From Defluviitaleaceae bacterium (GTDB taxonomy: Bacteria > Bacillota > Clostridia > Lachnospirales > WQUN01): a stretch of DNA of 64,000 nucleotides. Within the stretch, counting starts at the first letter, position 1. Each line of letters begins with the position of its first letter. The notes beneath the pieces were generated by a model. That model saw only the letters and a list, made by a program, of their open reading frames with translations, was not told where the DNA came from and searched no databases. Of the stretch, positions 32,583-41,324 are shown piece after piece. The stretch is taken from positions 1 to 64,000 of the forward strand of contig WQRX01000012.1 in the NCBI GenBank assembly GCA_009786535.1, in the 5' to 3' direction. A program made the translations under genes and the position numbers.

Positions 32583-33274
32583 CCATCGGTGTAATCGGCG
32601 GAATGGGCGTGCAAGCCACCGCACTTTTTTATGAAAAATTTATTGCCTTGCAAACGGTGGATGTTGAGCAGGAATATGCAGATATCTTGATTTACAGCAA
32701 ATCCTCTATCCCCGACCGCACAGCGTTTATCATAGGCGAAAGTGAAAACGACCCCGCCCCTGCCCTTATACACGCGGCACAAACACTGGAAGCTGCGGGT
32801 GTTGCGTGCATTGCCGTCCCGTGTATTACATCGCATTATTTTTACCCCGCGCTTTCGCAAGCCGTTTTCACGCCCATTTTGCATTTACCGCAAGAAACAG
32901 CAAGCCACGTAGCAAGCCTGGGACACGAGAAAATTGGATTACTCGCCACCAACGGCACGTTGCATGGGCAAATGTTTCACCATGCGCTGGCAGAAAAAAA
33001 TATCGAAACACTTACCCCCGACGAAGAAATGCAAAAAAAACTCATGGATTTTATTTACCGTATTAAGAAAAATCGCCTTTCCGACCCGCGGTTGCTTCAC
33101 ACCACCGCCGATGCGTTGTTGGCAAAAGGCGCACAAACCATCATATTAGGCTGTACAGAATTGAGTGTAGCATTGGCAAAAGAGCCCCGCGTCGGCTATT
33201 GCGATGCATTAGAAATATTGGCACAAGCTGCACTAACATTCAAGCAAAACTACTTGAAGGAAGAATGTGCATGA
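32579..33274 (+). CDS. Aspartate/glutamate racemase family protein
   Basis: A two-cysteine racemase of 231 residues. The active-site pair is Cys82 (PCITSHYF, where the family has PCNTxH) and Cys192 (LGCTELSVAL). The N-terminus is TIGVIGGMGVQATALFYEKF. Members interconvert L- and D-aspartate, glutamate or related amino acids without PLP. The ATG overlaps the upstream stop, and its own stop overlaps the ligase start, so it is tightly coupled to amino-acid activation. The simplest reading is that it supplies the D-amino acid for the ligase. Asn-to-Ile in the first motif may alter specificity. Confidence 0.85.
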   Translation: MTIGVIGGMGVQATALFYEKFIALQTVDVEQEYADILIYSKSSIPDRTAFIIGESENDPAPALIHAAQTLEAAGVACIAVPCITSHYFYPALSQAVFTPILHLPQETASHVASLGHEKIGLLATNGTLHGQMFHHALAEKNIETLTPDEEMQKKLMDFIYRIKKNRLSDPRLLHTTADALLAKGAQTIILGCTELSVALAKEPRVGYCDALEILAQAALTFKQNYLKEECA

Positions 33275-34776
33275 TTAATATATTGGAATACCTTGAAAAT
33301 ACCATGCAAAGCCACCCCAAAAAAATCGCGTTTACAGGCGAAAACGGCGCACTCACCTTTGAGGAGCTACATGCAAAGGCACGTGCCATTGGTAGTTACC
33401 TGCATTCACAGGCGCTGGAAAAGCAGCCCATTGCTGTGTTTATGGAAAAAAGTGCAGACATGACAGCCGCTTTTTACGGCGTAGTGTGCGGCGGTTGCTA
33501 TTATGTTCCGCTAGATGCAGAAATGCCCGTATACCGCATCAAACAAATACTTGAAACAGTAAACCCGGCGCTCATCATTCATGACAACGCGGCAAAGGAT
33601 TTATTAACCGCATGGAATTTGCCATTCAAGCAAATTTGCTTTAGTCAAATAGTGACACATACCGTCAATGATTCGGCATTAAAGCAAATTCGCTTGGGTG
33701 CTATAGACACCGACCCATTGTATGTCGTATTTACATCGGGTTCTACGGGCGTACCCAAGGGCGTAACCGCTTGCCACCGCTCGGTGATTGATTATATTGA
33801 AAATTTGTCGGTAATTCTTGACGCAAACGAACACACGATTTTCGGTAACCAATCGCCGTTGTATTTGGATGCGTGTTTAAAGGAGTTAATTCCAACGCTA
33901 AAATTCGGCGCAACTACGCATTTTATCCCCAAATCGCTATTCATGTTTCCCGTAAAATTGGTGGAATATATTAACGAAAACAAGATAAATACCATCTGCT
34001 GGGTGGCGTCTGCACTGGGGCTGGTTGCAGGGCTTGGCGCGTTTAAAAAGGTGATGCCGCATACCCTGCGCACCGTGGCGTTCGGCAGTGAAGTTTTCGC
34101 CGTAAAGCACCTCAACCAATGGCGCGAAGCCGCGCCAAATGCGCAGTTTATTCACCTGTATGGTCCAACAGAGGCCACAGGCATGTCGCTGTTTTACAAA
34201 GTTGACCGTAATTTTAACGAGGGGGATATTATCCCCATCGGTCGCCCCTTCCCCAACACGGGGGTCGTTTTGCTGGACGAGCATGGGAACGCTCCCAAGC
34301 AAGGAGAACCGGGAGAAATATGCATTCGAGGCACGGGCCTGTGCTTGGGATATTTTAATGACTCGGTGCGCACAAGCGCGGCATTCGTACAAAATCCACA
34401 CGCACCCTATGCCGATTTATTGTACAAAACGGGCGACCTTGGGCGCGTTGGTGAGGATGGGCTATACTATTTCATTGCGCGGAAGGACCACCAGATTAAA
34501 CACATGGGTTACCGCATAGAATTAACAGAAATTGAATGGGTAGCTGCACGCATTTCGGGCATTCAACTGGCGTGTGCGGTGTACGACAGCGAAAAATCGC
34601 GCATCGTTTTATATTATATGGCAGAGGGCGGCACAGAAAAAACCGCCGTACAAGCGGCGTTAAAGGCGGAACTTCCGCGGTATATGCAACCGCATTCGGT
34701 GCATCAATTGGATACGCTTCCGCAGACGGCGGGCGGGAAGATTGACCGCGTTAAGCTTGCACAAATGTTGCAATAG
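33271..34776 (+). CDS. DltA-like amino-acid:carrier-protein ligase
   Basis: An adenylation enzyme of 501 residues. Core motifs are VVFTSGSTGVPKGV, LYGPTEAT, YKTGDLGR, and the final Lys in QTAGGKIDRVK. It activates an amino acid as AMP ester and loads it onto the carrier protein encoded next. In DltA the residue after the conserved Phe of FCGEELP is a Cys that selects D-alanine; here the same block reads AFGSEVF, so Gly replaces Cys. With the adjacent racemase this suggests a different, perhaps larger, substrate. Four-base overlap with the racemase gene. Confidence 0.85.
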   Translation: MINILEYLENTMQSHPKKIAFTGENGALTFEELHAKARAIGSYLHSQALEKQPIAVFMEKSADMTAAFYGVVCGGCYYVPLDAEMPVYRIKQILETVNPALIIHDNAAKDLLTAWNLPFKQICFSQIVTHTVNDSALKQIRLGAIDTDPLYVVFTSGSTGVPKGVTACHRSVIDYIENLSVILDANEHTIFGNQSPLYLDACLKELIPTLKFGATTHFIPKSLFMFPVKLVEYINENKINTICWVASALGLVAGLGAFKKVMPHTLRTVAFGSEVFAVKHLNQWREAAPNAQFIHLYGPTEATGMSLFYKVDRNFNEGDIIPIGRPFPNTGVVLLDEHGNAPKQGEPGEICIRGTGLCLGYFNDSVRTSAAFVQNPHAPYADLLYKTGDLGRVGEDGLYYFIARKDHQIKHMGYRIELTEIEWVAARISGIQLACAVYDSEKSRIVLYYMAEGGTEKTAVQAALKAELPRYMQPHSVHQLDTLPQTAGGKIDRVKLAQMLQ

Positions 34777-34785
34777 GAGGATTTT

Positions 34786-35001
34786 ATGCTACTGGAAATT
34801 TTACAAGAACTGCACCCGGAGGTGGACTACAACACGCATACTACGCTCATCGACGACAGGGTTATCGACTCCTACGACATTATTTTTTTAGTGGGTGAAA
34901 TAGCAGATAAGCTGGATGTGGAAATTCCCGCAGACGAGTTAACACCAGAGAATTTTAATTCATATACAGCATTAAACGCGTTGATTGAGCGCCTATCTTA
35001 G
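34786..35001 (+). CDS. Acyl/aminoacyl carrier protein, DltC-like
   Basis: A 71-residue acidic four-helix carrier. Ser29 in VIDSYDIIFLV is the site for the 4'-phosphopantetheine arm (the DSL/DSY motif). An AGGAGG site lies nine bases after the ligase stop. It should carry the activated amino acid from the ligase to the MBOAT protein at the membrane. It is the last gene of the operon; the next gene has its own promoter. Confidence 0.9.
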   Translation: MLLEILQELHPEVDYNTHTTLIDDRVIDSYDIIFLVGEIADKLDVEIPADELTPENFNSYTALNALIERLS

Positions 35002-35042
35002 TTTAATCTGTCTGCGACAATTATTTCATAATTGCGTATTAT

Positions 35043-35071
35043 TTGACAAACGGCTATCAAGCATTTATACT
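35043..35071 (+). promoter_or_regulatory. Consensus sigma-A promoter of the ylxM-ffh unit
   Basis: TTGACA, exactly 17 nt, then TATACT, about 40 nt upstream of the ylxM start. Confidence 0.9.
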
Positions 35072-35109
35072 GGCTTAAAGCATTTTTCCTTGAGAGAGGA
35101 TGAGCGCGC

Positions 35110-35466
35110 ATGGCGAGCTTGTATGGTTCTGATTCGGCGTTAGATGGGCATTTTAAAACCCTGTTATACGATTTTTACGGCGCAATGCTTACCGAGCATC
35201 AGCAGCAATGTTTTACACTGTATCACGAGGATGACTGCTCGCTGGTGGAAATTTCCGAGGAAATGAACACTTCCCCGCAAGCGGTGTCGGATTTGCTTCG
35301 CCGTACCACACAAAAGCTGGAAAAATACGAAACCAAGCTGGGGCTGGTACAGCGGTACTTGCTTCAATTAGATACCGCCCAGTATATGCGCGGTTTAATC
35401 GAATCGCTGGACGAACCGATGAAGAAAAATCTTCTCACACAGTTGGATGCATTGTTAAGGATGTGA
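35110..35466 (+). CDS. ylxM: YlxM-type DNA-binding protein (UPF0122)
   Basis: A 118-residue protein with a sigma-70 region-4-like helix-turn-helix (LTEHQQQCFTLYHEDDCSLV, then EISEEMNTSPQAVSDLLRRT). It precedes ffh in most Firmicutes and is thought to modulate the signal recognition particle pathway. It ends four bases before the ffh start. Confidence 0.9.
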   Translation: MASLYGSDSALDGHFKTLLYDFYGAMLTEHQQQCFTLYHEDDCSLVEISEEMNTSPQAVSDLLRRTTQKLEKYETKLGLVQRYLLQLDTAQYMRGLIESLDEPMKKNLLTQLDALLRM

Positions 35467-35469
35467 CGA

Positions 35470-36828
35470 ATGGCTTTTTCAAACCTAGGTGAAAAATTAC
35501 AAAGCATTTTTAAAAAACTGCGCGGTAAAGGTACGCTGTCGGAAGCCGATGTACGCGAATCTATGCGCGAGGTGCGCCTTGCCTTATTGGAAGCGGACGT
35601 AAACTTCCGCGTGGTAAAAAATTTCATTAATACGCTAACGGAAAAAGCAATCGGTCATACCATACATGAAGCAATTAACCCGGGTCAGCAGGTAATTAAG
35701 CTGGTGGAGTTGGAACTCATTGAACTTATGGGTTCGGCACAAAGTCTGCTCACCTATTCGCCCAAATCACCCACCGTTTATATGATGGTGGGTTTGCAGG
35801 GCGCGGGTAAAACAACAAGTACAGGTAAGCTGGCAGGGCAGTTGCGCAAGCAGGGCAAGCGCCCATTGTTGGTGGCGTGTGATATTTACCGCCCCGCCGC
35901 AATTAAACAACTGCAAGTGGTTGGCAAAACCTACGACATTCCTGTTTTTGAAATGGGCGACAAGGTTGACCCCGCCGTTATTGCGGAAAAAGGCGTTGAA
36001 CACGCCCGCGCAAACGGCAACGACATTGTACTGGTGGACACGGCAGGTCGCTTGCATATCGACGAAACATTAATGGACGAATTGGCACGCATCAAGCAAA
36101 GCGTTCGCCCGCAGGAAGTCTTACTGGTCATCGATGCGATGACGGGACAAGATGCGGTAAATGTTGCGCAAACCTTCGACGAGAAGCTGGGTTTGGACGG
36201 TATCATCGTTACCAAGTTGGATTCGGACACCCGCGGCGGCGCGGTTTTGTCGGTAAAAGCCGTCACGGGCAAGCCGATAAAATACGTAGGTATGGGCGAA
36301 AAAATGGAAGACTTGGAACCCTTCCACCCCGACCGTATGGCGGGGCGCATCCTAGGCATGGGCGACGTGCTAAGCCTTATCGACAAGGCACAGCAAGCCT
36401 TTGATGAAAAAGAAGCCGAAGAACTGCAAAAGAAAATGATGGGCGGCAACCTTACGCTGGACGATTACCTAACGCAAATGCAACAGGTAAAGAAAATGGG
36501 GTCATTAAAAGATATCCTTGGCATGATGCCGGGCATGGGGCAGATGAACATTAACGAAGCCGATATCGACGAAAAAGCACTGGTTTACGTGGAAGCCATT
36601 ATCCAATCCATGACCAAAAAAGAACGCACCAACCCCGAAATTTTAAACGGCGCGCGCAAACGGCGAATCGCTGCGGGCAGCGGGCGTACCATACAAGAAG
36701 TAAACCGCTTATTAAAGCAATTTGACGAAATGCAGAAGATGATGAAGCAGTTCACAGGCGGTATGTTTGGCGGTAAAAAAGGCAAGGGCTTAAAGAATAT
36801 GATGGGCAAGCTCCCATTTCTTTCATAG
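35470..36828 (+). CDS. ffh: Signal recognition particle protein Ffh
   Basis: SRP54 GTPase that targets nascent membrane proteins together with SRP RNA and FtsY. A 452-residue N/G/M-domain protein: G1 GLQGAGKTTS, G3 DTAGR, G4 TKLD, then the Met-rich M domain (GMMPGMGQMNINEA and a C-terminal MMKQFTGGMFGGKKGKGLKN). Length and order are normal. Confidence 0.98.
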   Translation: MAFSNLGEKLQSIFKKLRGKGTLSEADVRESMREVRLALLEADVNFRVVKNFINTLTEKAIGHTIHEAINPGQQVIKLVELELIELMGSAQSLLTYSPKSPTVYMMVGLQGAGKTTSTGKLAGQLRKQGKRPLLVACDIYRPAAIKQLQVVGKTYDIPVFEMGDKVDPAVIAEKGVEHARANGNDIVLVDTAGRLHIDETLMDELARIKQSVRPQEVLLVIDAMTGQDAVNVAQTFDEKLGLDGIIVTKLDSDTRGGAVLSVKAVTGKPIKYVGMGEKMEDLEPFHPDRMAGRILGMGDVLSLIDKAQQAFDEKEAEELQKKMMGGNLTLDDYLTQMQQVKKMGSLKDILGMMPGMGQMNINEADIDEKALVYVEAIIQSMTKKERTNPEILNGARKRRIAAGSGRTIQEVNRLLKQFDEMQKMMKQFTGGMFGGKKGKGLKNMMGKLPFLS

Positions 36829-36915
36829 CGCAACCTCTAAAAATCAGAAAACAAGCAACAATCGTTTTATCTGTAAATAGACGTTGCCACAAAACATTAA
36901 AAAAGGAGAATCACC

Positions 36916-37152
36916 ATGGTAAAAATTCGTTTAAAAAGAATGGGCGCAAAAAAAGCCCCCTTCTACCGCATCGTTGTTGCCGATGCACGCACTCAACGCG
37001 ACGGTAAAAACCTAGAGGAAATTGGCATCTACGACCCTACCAAAGAGCCGACCGTGCTTAAAGTAGATGTAGAGGCCGCAAAAAAATGGCTTGCCAACGG
37101 CGCACAACCCACGGAAAAAGTACGCGTACTTCTTAAAAAGTCGGGCATATAG
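36916..37152 (+). CDS. rpsP: Ribosomal protein bS16
   Basis: A 78-residue 30S protein ([20 protein letters not shown]...), AAGGAG site. Standard place after ffh. Confidence 0.98.
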   Translation: MVKIRLKRMGAKKAPFYRIVVADARTQRDGKNLEEIGIYDPTKEPTVLKVDVEAAKKWLANGAQPTEKVRVLLKKSGI

Positions 37153-37163
37153 GCGGGTGAATC

Positions 37164-37394
37164 ATGAGAGAATTACTCGTCACCATTGCCAAAAATTTGG
37201 TAGAAAATCCCGACCAATTAGAAGTTCTTGAGGAAAAATCCAACGGCATGACCACGCTAAAGCTAAAGGTCGCCCCCGAGGATATGGGCAAGGTTATCGG
37301 CAAACAAGGTCGCATTGCTCGCTCCATACGCACGGTTATTAAAGCCGCCGCCATTCATGAAAATGTGCGCGTTAATGTAGAAATTGTGCAGTAA
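37164..37394 (+). CDS. khpA: KH-domain RNA-binding protein KhpA
   Basis: A 76-residue KH protein with the GxxG loop in GKVIGKQGRIARSIRTVI. It binds RNA, usually with KhpB, and affects cell division and small-RNA control in Gram-positive bacteria. Here a terminator follows at once; rimM, trmD and rplS, which usually come next, are absent. Confidence 0.95.
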   Translation: MRELLVTIAKNLVENPDQLEVLEEKSNGMTTLKLKVAPEDMGKVIGKQGRIARSIRTVIKAAAIHENVRVNVEIVQ

Positions 37395-37412
37395 AAACAA
37401 ACCGCATAAACC

Positions 37413-37447
37413 GCCGTTTCCTCGCAGCAGAAGAAACGGCTTTTTTT
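37413..37447 (+). terminator. Terminator after khpA
   Basis: GCCGTTTC pairs with GAAACGGC, followed by seven T. Confidence 0.85.
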
Positions 37448-37455
37448 ATTTATGA

Positions 37456-37484
37456 TTGATTAAAACAAATTTATTTGGTATAGT
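37456..37484 (+). promoter_or_regulatory. Sigma-A promoter of the LytTR gene
   Basis: TTGATT, 17 nt, TATAGT; 38 bp ahead of the start codon. Confidence 0.7.
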
Positions 37485-37521
37485 CCCCCCGTTTCATTAC
37501 AACGGGAGGGTTGCAGCCAAA

Positions 37522-38232
37522 ATGTACAAAATCGCCATATGCGAGGACGATGTCGTTTTCGCCCAAGCGCAGCAGCGGGAATGCGCGCAAATTCTTGACC
37601 GCTTACATATCAAACACGAAATTTCCCATTTTAGGAGCGGGGCGGCGCTTTTGACCGCGTATGAAGTGCATGGGGCGCAGTTCGATATTATTTTGATGGA
37701 CATTATGATGGACGGCATCAACGGGATTGACGCGGCAAAGGAAATCCGCAAAAACGACGGCAATACCGCCATCGTTTTCATCACGGCTAGTGCCGATTTT
37801 GCGATAAGCGGCTATGAGGCAAACGCGCTGCGCTACATCCTAAAGCCCGTAGACGCCGTTCAATTGGAACAACTGCTCGTTGCTGTATACGCAGAAAAGC
37901 ACCGGCAAAATACCCTAACGATAAAAACGGGCAGCCAAAATGTACTCGTCCCTGTAGATGAAATTATTTGCTTGGAAACCGAGGGACGGCGGGTAAAAAT
38001 AATTACTGCGAGGGAAACGCATATCTACACAGGCAAGCTTACGGCGTTAATGGACGCATTGCCGAAGCATAAATTTTCCCGTTGCCACCAATCCTTTGCG
38101 ATAAACATTGCATGTATACGCGAGTTAAGCCGCTTCAAAGTGATATTGGAAAGCGGCAGAGAAATTCCTATATGGACGTACCCGCAATTTCGCAAAACGA
38201 CAGAATACTCGTGCCTCTGCGCTTCGTCGTAG
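37522..38232 (+). CDS. LytTR response regulator with altered C-terminus
   Basis: A 236-residue two-component regulator. The receiver domain has the acidic pair CEDD, the phospho-Asp in IILMDIMMDG, the Thr in VFITAS and the Lys in LKPVD. A LytTR DNA-binding domain begins near residue 140 (VDEIICLETEGRRVKIIT). The family normally ends with EIPISRxYxKxxK; here after GREIPI the frame runs into WTYPQFRKTTEYSCLCASS. In another frame the same DNA encodes the end of a copper-amine-oxidase-like domain (ILVPLRFVVEALGAEVDF). A deletion probably fused two genes and replaced the last residues. No histidine kinase is adjacent. Confidence 0.8.
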   Translation: MYKIAICEDDVVFAQAQQRECAQILDRLHIKHEISHFRSGAALLTAYEVHGAQFDIILMDIMMDGINGIDAAKEIRKNDGNTAIVFITASADFAISGYEANALRYILKPVDAVQLEQLLVAVYAEKHRQNTLTIKTGSQNVLVPVDEIICLETEGRRVKIITARETHIYTGKLTALMDALPKHKFSRCHQSFAINIACIRELSRFKVILESGREIPIWTYPQFRKTTEYSCLCASS

Positions 38233-38294
38233 AAGCCTTGGGCGCAGAAGTTGATTTTTGCCTTGCTACGCAGGTGATTGATATTGTGCGGTAA
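38166..38294 (+). pseudogene. Copper amine oxidase-like domain, C-terminal remnant
   Basis: In the frame that stops at 38294 the DNA reads MDVPAISQNDRILVPLRFVV then EALGAEVDFCLATQVIDIVR, a clear Cu_amine_oxidN1 stalk-domain end as found in many Clostridia surface proteins. It overlaps the 3' end of the LytTR gene. The rest of the surface gene is gone. Confidence 0.7.
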
Positions 38295-38327
38295 ATGGTA
38301 TTTACGCATAATTGTTCGTGCTACAGC

Positions 38328-38358
38328 AAACCCCCGTCAAATGCTCCGACGGGGGTTT
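38328..38358. terminator. Terminator between convergent genes
   Basis: AAACCCCCGTC and GACGGGGGTTT form an 11-bp stem that can serve both strands. Confidence 0.8.
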
Positions 38359-38379
38359 GGGCTGTGCGGGTTAACGCAA

Positions 38380-39537
38380 TTACTCTTCCCAACCGATTAG
38401 CATATCGTGGGCGACCTTTAATTCCTTGGGAATGTCAATATTTATTGGGCATTTGGGGTTACATATGCCGCAGCGGGTACATTTTTCTGCCCCACTTCCG
38501 CCACGGCGGGCAAACATGTACGAGCGCCGCACTTGGTCAAAGAATTCGAAGCGGTGCCCGTCATTAAATAGACGGAATGCATTGGGAATATTCACGTTTT
38601 GCGGACAGGGCAAGCAGTAGTTACAGCCCGTGCAAGGTATGGTAATAATGGACTCATACGCTTTGCGGGCGTCTTCGATGATGCTTTTCTCCTCGGGGGT
38701 GAGGTGACCCTGCGTCATGTTGGAACGGGAGAAAATGGCGAGATTTTCGTTAAGTTGCTCCATATTGGACATACCGCTGGTAATAGACGCGATGCCGGGC
38801 AGGTTAGCCAAATAGCGGAAGGCCCATTCCGTAGGGGTGCGCTTTTTCGCGTAGCTGTCATAAATGGCGGCTACGGGCTTTGGCGCTTGAGAAAGCCCGC
38901 CCCCGCGCAAAGGCTCCATAATGGTTACGGCACAGCCTTTTTTCGCCGCGGCGGCAATGCCCTTGGCGGTTACCTCGTTGTTAAGGTCCAGCATATTGTG
39001 CATGACAAGGGTAAGCTCCCAGGGGTAGTGGTTTAGCACCTCCAGGAAATGCTTTGCATTGCCGTGATAAGAGAAGCCGATGGTTTTGATTAGCCCTTCG
39101 GCTTTAAATTTTTCAAACTCTGCCCAAATATTCCATTCAAGGATTTTTGGCCAGTTGTTTGGTCCAATACCGTGCATTAAATAGGTGTCGATATAGCTTG
39201 TGCGTAATTTTTTCAACGTATTTTCAAGGTTGCGACGTATTTGTGCGGGTTCGCACGGCGCCCAGAAGGGGTGCTTTGTGGTTATCCACACTTTTTCGCG
39301 CATCCCGTTGTAATCAAGGGCTTCGCCCAAAATCGCCTCGCTGTCGCCTGCGTGGTAGCCTTGGGCAGTGTCGAAATAATTTATGCCGTTGTCTACGGCG
39401 TGGCGCACCATTTCGTAGGCTTTTTCACGGTGGACGCCTTTTTTAAGGTCGGTATCGTCGATATAGGGAAAGCGCATACAGCCCATGCCCAGTAATGATG
39501 CGTCAAATCCCGTGTTGCCCAACTTGCGATATTGCAT
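38380..39537 (-). CDS. Aldo/keto reductase with ferredoxin-like domain
   Basis: A 385-residue protein. An N-terminal TIM-barrel aldo/keto reductase has Asp-Tyr-Lys-His type residues (INYFDTAQGYHAGDSE; TTKHPFW; THE-like LMHGIG). The C-terminal 90 residues carry a Cys set (CTGCNYCLPCP, CTRCGICNPKCPI) for [4Fe-4S] clusters. Such proteins are common in anaerobes and are predicted oxidoreductases; substrates are unknown. Divergent from the VOC-family gene. Confidence 0.9.
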   Translation of the reverse strand: MQYRKLGNTGFDASLLGMGCMRFPYIDDTDLKKGVHREKAYEMVRHAVDNGINYFDTAQGYHAGDSEAILGEALDYNGMREKVWITTKHPFWAPCEPAQIRRNLENTLKKLRTSYIDTYLMHGIGPNNWPKILEWNIWAEFEKFKAEGLIKTIGFSYHGNAKHFLEVLNHYPWELTLVMHNMLDLNNEVTAKGIAAAAKKGCAVTIMEPLRGGGLSQAPKPVAAIYDSYAKKRTPTEWAFRYLANLPGIASITSGMSNMEQLNENLAIFSRSNMTQGHLTPEEKSIIEDARKAYESIITIPCTGCNYCLPCPQNVNIPNAFRLFNDGHRFEFFDQVRRSYMFARRGGSGAEKCTRCGICNPKCPINIDIPKELKVAHDMLIGWEE

Positions 39538-39647
39538 ATGAATCCCTCCTTGGTGTATGAAGATATTTTACATAAGTGGAAAGTTGTGTCAATGCGTTTG
39601 GCGTGCTATTATTTGCACACTCTACAAAAACGAAAGGGCGTGCGAAA

Positions 39648-40103
39648 GTGGAAAAAAACATTCTAGGGACAAGCACCGTGGTGCAAATTGGTATTTTGGT
39701 ACATGATATTGAAAAAACAGGGCATGTATATGCCGATTTTTTAGGCATCGACTACCCCGGCTGGTCGTGGACGGGTACGCGGGAAGAAGCGGAAACGGAG
39801 TTCCGCGGGCAACCCAGCGAAGCGCGCAGCAAACTCATGTTCTTCCCCGTTGGCGGGAATTTGACCATTGAATTAATCGAACCCGATAACCACCCCTCTA
39901 CATGGCGCGAGGATTTGGACAAAAACGGCGAAGGCGTACATCACATCGCATTTATCGTAAAGGGTATGAAGGAAATAGTAATGAAGCTGGAGAAGAACGG
40001 CATTCCGCTTATTCAAAAGGGCGAATACACAGGCGGGCGGTACGCGTATATGGATTCTAACGCCCAGTTAAAAACCCTGATTGAACTACTGGAAAATGAT
40101 TGA
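39648..40103 (+). CDS. VOC-family protein, methylmalonyl-CoA epimerase-like
   Basis: A 151-residue vicinal-oxygen-chelate protein. GTG 39648 follows AAAGGGCGTGC; an upstream ATG lacks such a site. Metal-ligand candidates are the His in VVQIGILVHDIEKT, the Glu in LTIELIEP, the His in GEGVHHIAFIV and the Glu in LIELLE, the four positions used by methylmalonyl-CoA epimerase and glyalases. No mutase gene is nearby, so the exact reaction is open. Confidence 0.8.
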   Translation: MEKNILGTSTVVQIGILVHDIEKTGHVYADFLGIDYPGWSWTGTREEAETEFRGQPSEARSKLMFFPVGGNLTIELIEPDNHPSTWREDLDKNGEGVHHIAFIVKGMKEIVMKLEKNGIPLIQKGEYTGGRYAYMDSNAQLKTLIELLEND

Positions 40104-40302
40104 TGGCAACCTCAAATAATTCAATAAAACGGGAGCAACCCTTTTTAGCATTTGTGTTGTCAAGGTAGCTTTATAAATAACGGTAACGCTAAAATGCTCA
40201 AGGTATCAAGGACACAGGGAAATTTTCGTTATTGTGTACCATTTTTCCATGATATAATTAACTTGCAATAGAAAATTTATATTTTGTGAAAAGGTGACTG
40301 TT

Positions 40303-41034
40303 ATGGAAAATAATCAGTATGCTGACACATTCAAACGTATGAACTTTCTCTATTTTGACATGCTGGGTAATTTATGCGGCAATGAACATCACATAGAGGA
40401 TAATTTGCGCTGGCTAAGCGGAAACATTAACTTTATATACTTTATAGGCAATACTGACATTATTGAACTTGTGCAGCGCATGAAAAACGGTGAAATACCA
40501 AACATTCTTAACCTTGAGTTTGGCAATGAGCGATTAGACGATTTTATGGCAACGGGATTGTTTGACAAAGAAATAACAGCGGTATATATGGCACATGAGT
40601 TTGGAAACGCACCTGTGCCGGTATCTGAAAAGAACCTAAACATCTACAGAGTTAGTGAAATTGAACAATTGAAGATAGCCGGAATACTTTTGAATGCTGC
40701 GCGTGATTACAGGATTTTCAATTATCAAGATTATCTTGATATGTTTAATACCGAGGGGCTGTATTTCTATTTAGCCGAATACGAAGGCTTGCCGATTGCT
40801 GCTTGTATGACAAAAGATGGCGATGATTTTTTATATTTAACGAATATTGGCACTTTATCCGCTTATAGAAGACTCGGCATTGCCAGTCAATTGATGTATT
40901 TTGCAGAACGCGATGCAGCGAAACGCGGCAAAACAATTGGTGTGCGTTTCTCGTATCCCATTGCAATTGGGGCGTGCAAGCGTGTGGGGTACAAAGTTTA
41001 CGGCGAAACAGTTACTTTAAGTTTGAGGGAGTGA
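40303..41034 (+). CDS. GNAT N-acetyltransferase
   Basis: A 243-residue protein from ATG 40303 (AAAAGGTGA site; a GTG nine bases upstream is also in frame). The C-terminal half has the acetyl-CoA fold (LTNIGTLSAYRRLGIASQLM, with the R-x-x-G-I-A loop). The N-terminal 110 residues form a second, degenerate GNAT-like half. Substrate unknown. A TATAAT box is at 40253-40258. Confidence 0.8.
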   Translation: MENNQYADTFKRMNFLYFDMLGNLCGNEHHIEDNLRWLSGNINFIYFIGNTDIIELVQRMKNGEIPNILNLEFGNERLDDFMATGLFDKEITAVYMAHEFGNAPVPVSEKNLNIYRVSEIEQLKIAGILLNAARDYRIFNYQDYLDMFNTEGLYFYLAEYEGLPIAACMTKDGDDFLYLTNIGTLSAYRRLGIASQLMYFAERDAAKRGKTIGVRFSYPIAIGACKRVGYKVYGETVTLSLRE

Positions 41035-41324
41035 TGTCGCAGTATAGGCATTTTCTCCACCGAGCGCACTTATACAGTATCGACAAGTCGGAACTGCCGT
41101 GCGCCCCGTTGGGGATTAAAATATAGCGGGCTTCGCTCCTGTAAAGTCTAAAATATTCTCCAAAAGAACAAAGCCCACTATCTGAAAAAGACATTACCCC
41201 CTTTCGCATTCCTTCTCAAAAACCAATGTTTTACCGCAAACAGGGCAGTTGAGTATATTTTAGGGCACTCCATTTTCCAAAGTACCCTTCATATAATAAA
41301 TCCTACATCTATTGAGGTTGCCTT
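41035..41324. other. Intergenic region before radA
   Basis: No gene seen. ATAGCGGGCTT and AAGCCCACTAT (near 41126 and 41165) could pair, with one mismatch. The short frames through it look random. Confidence 0.4.
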
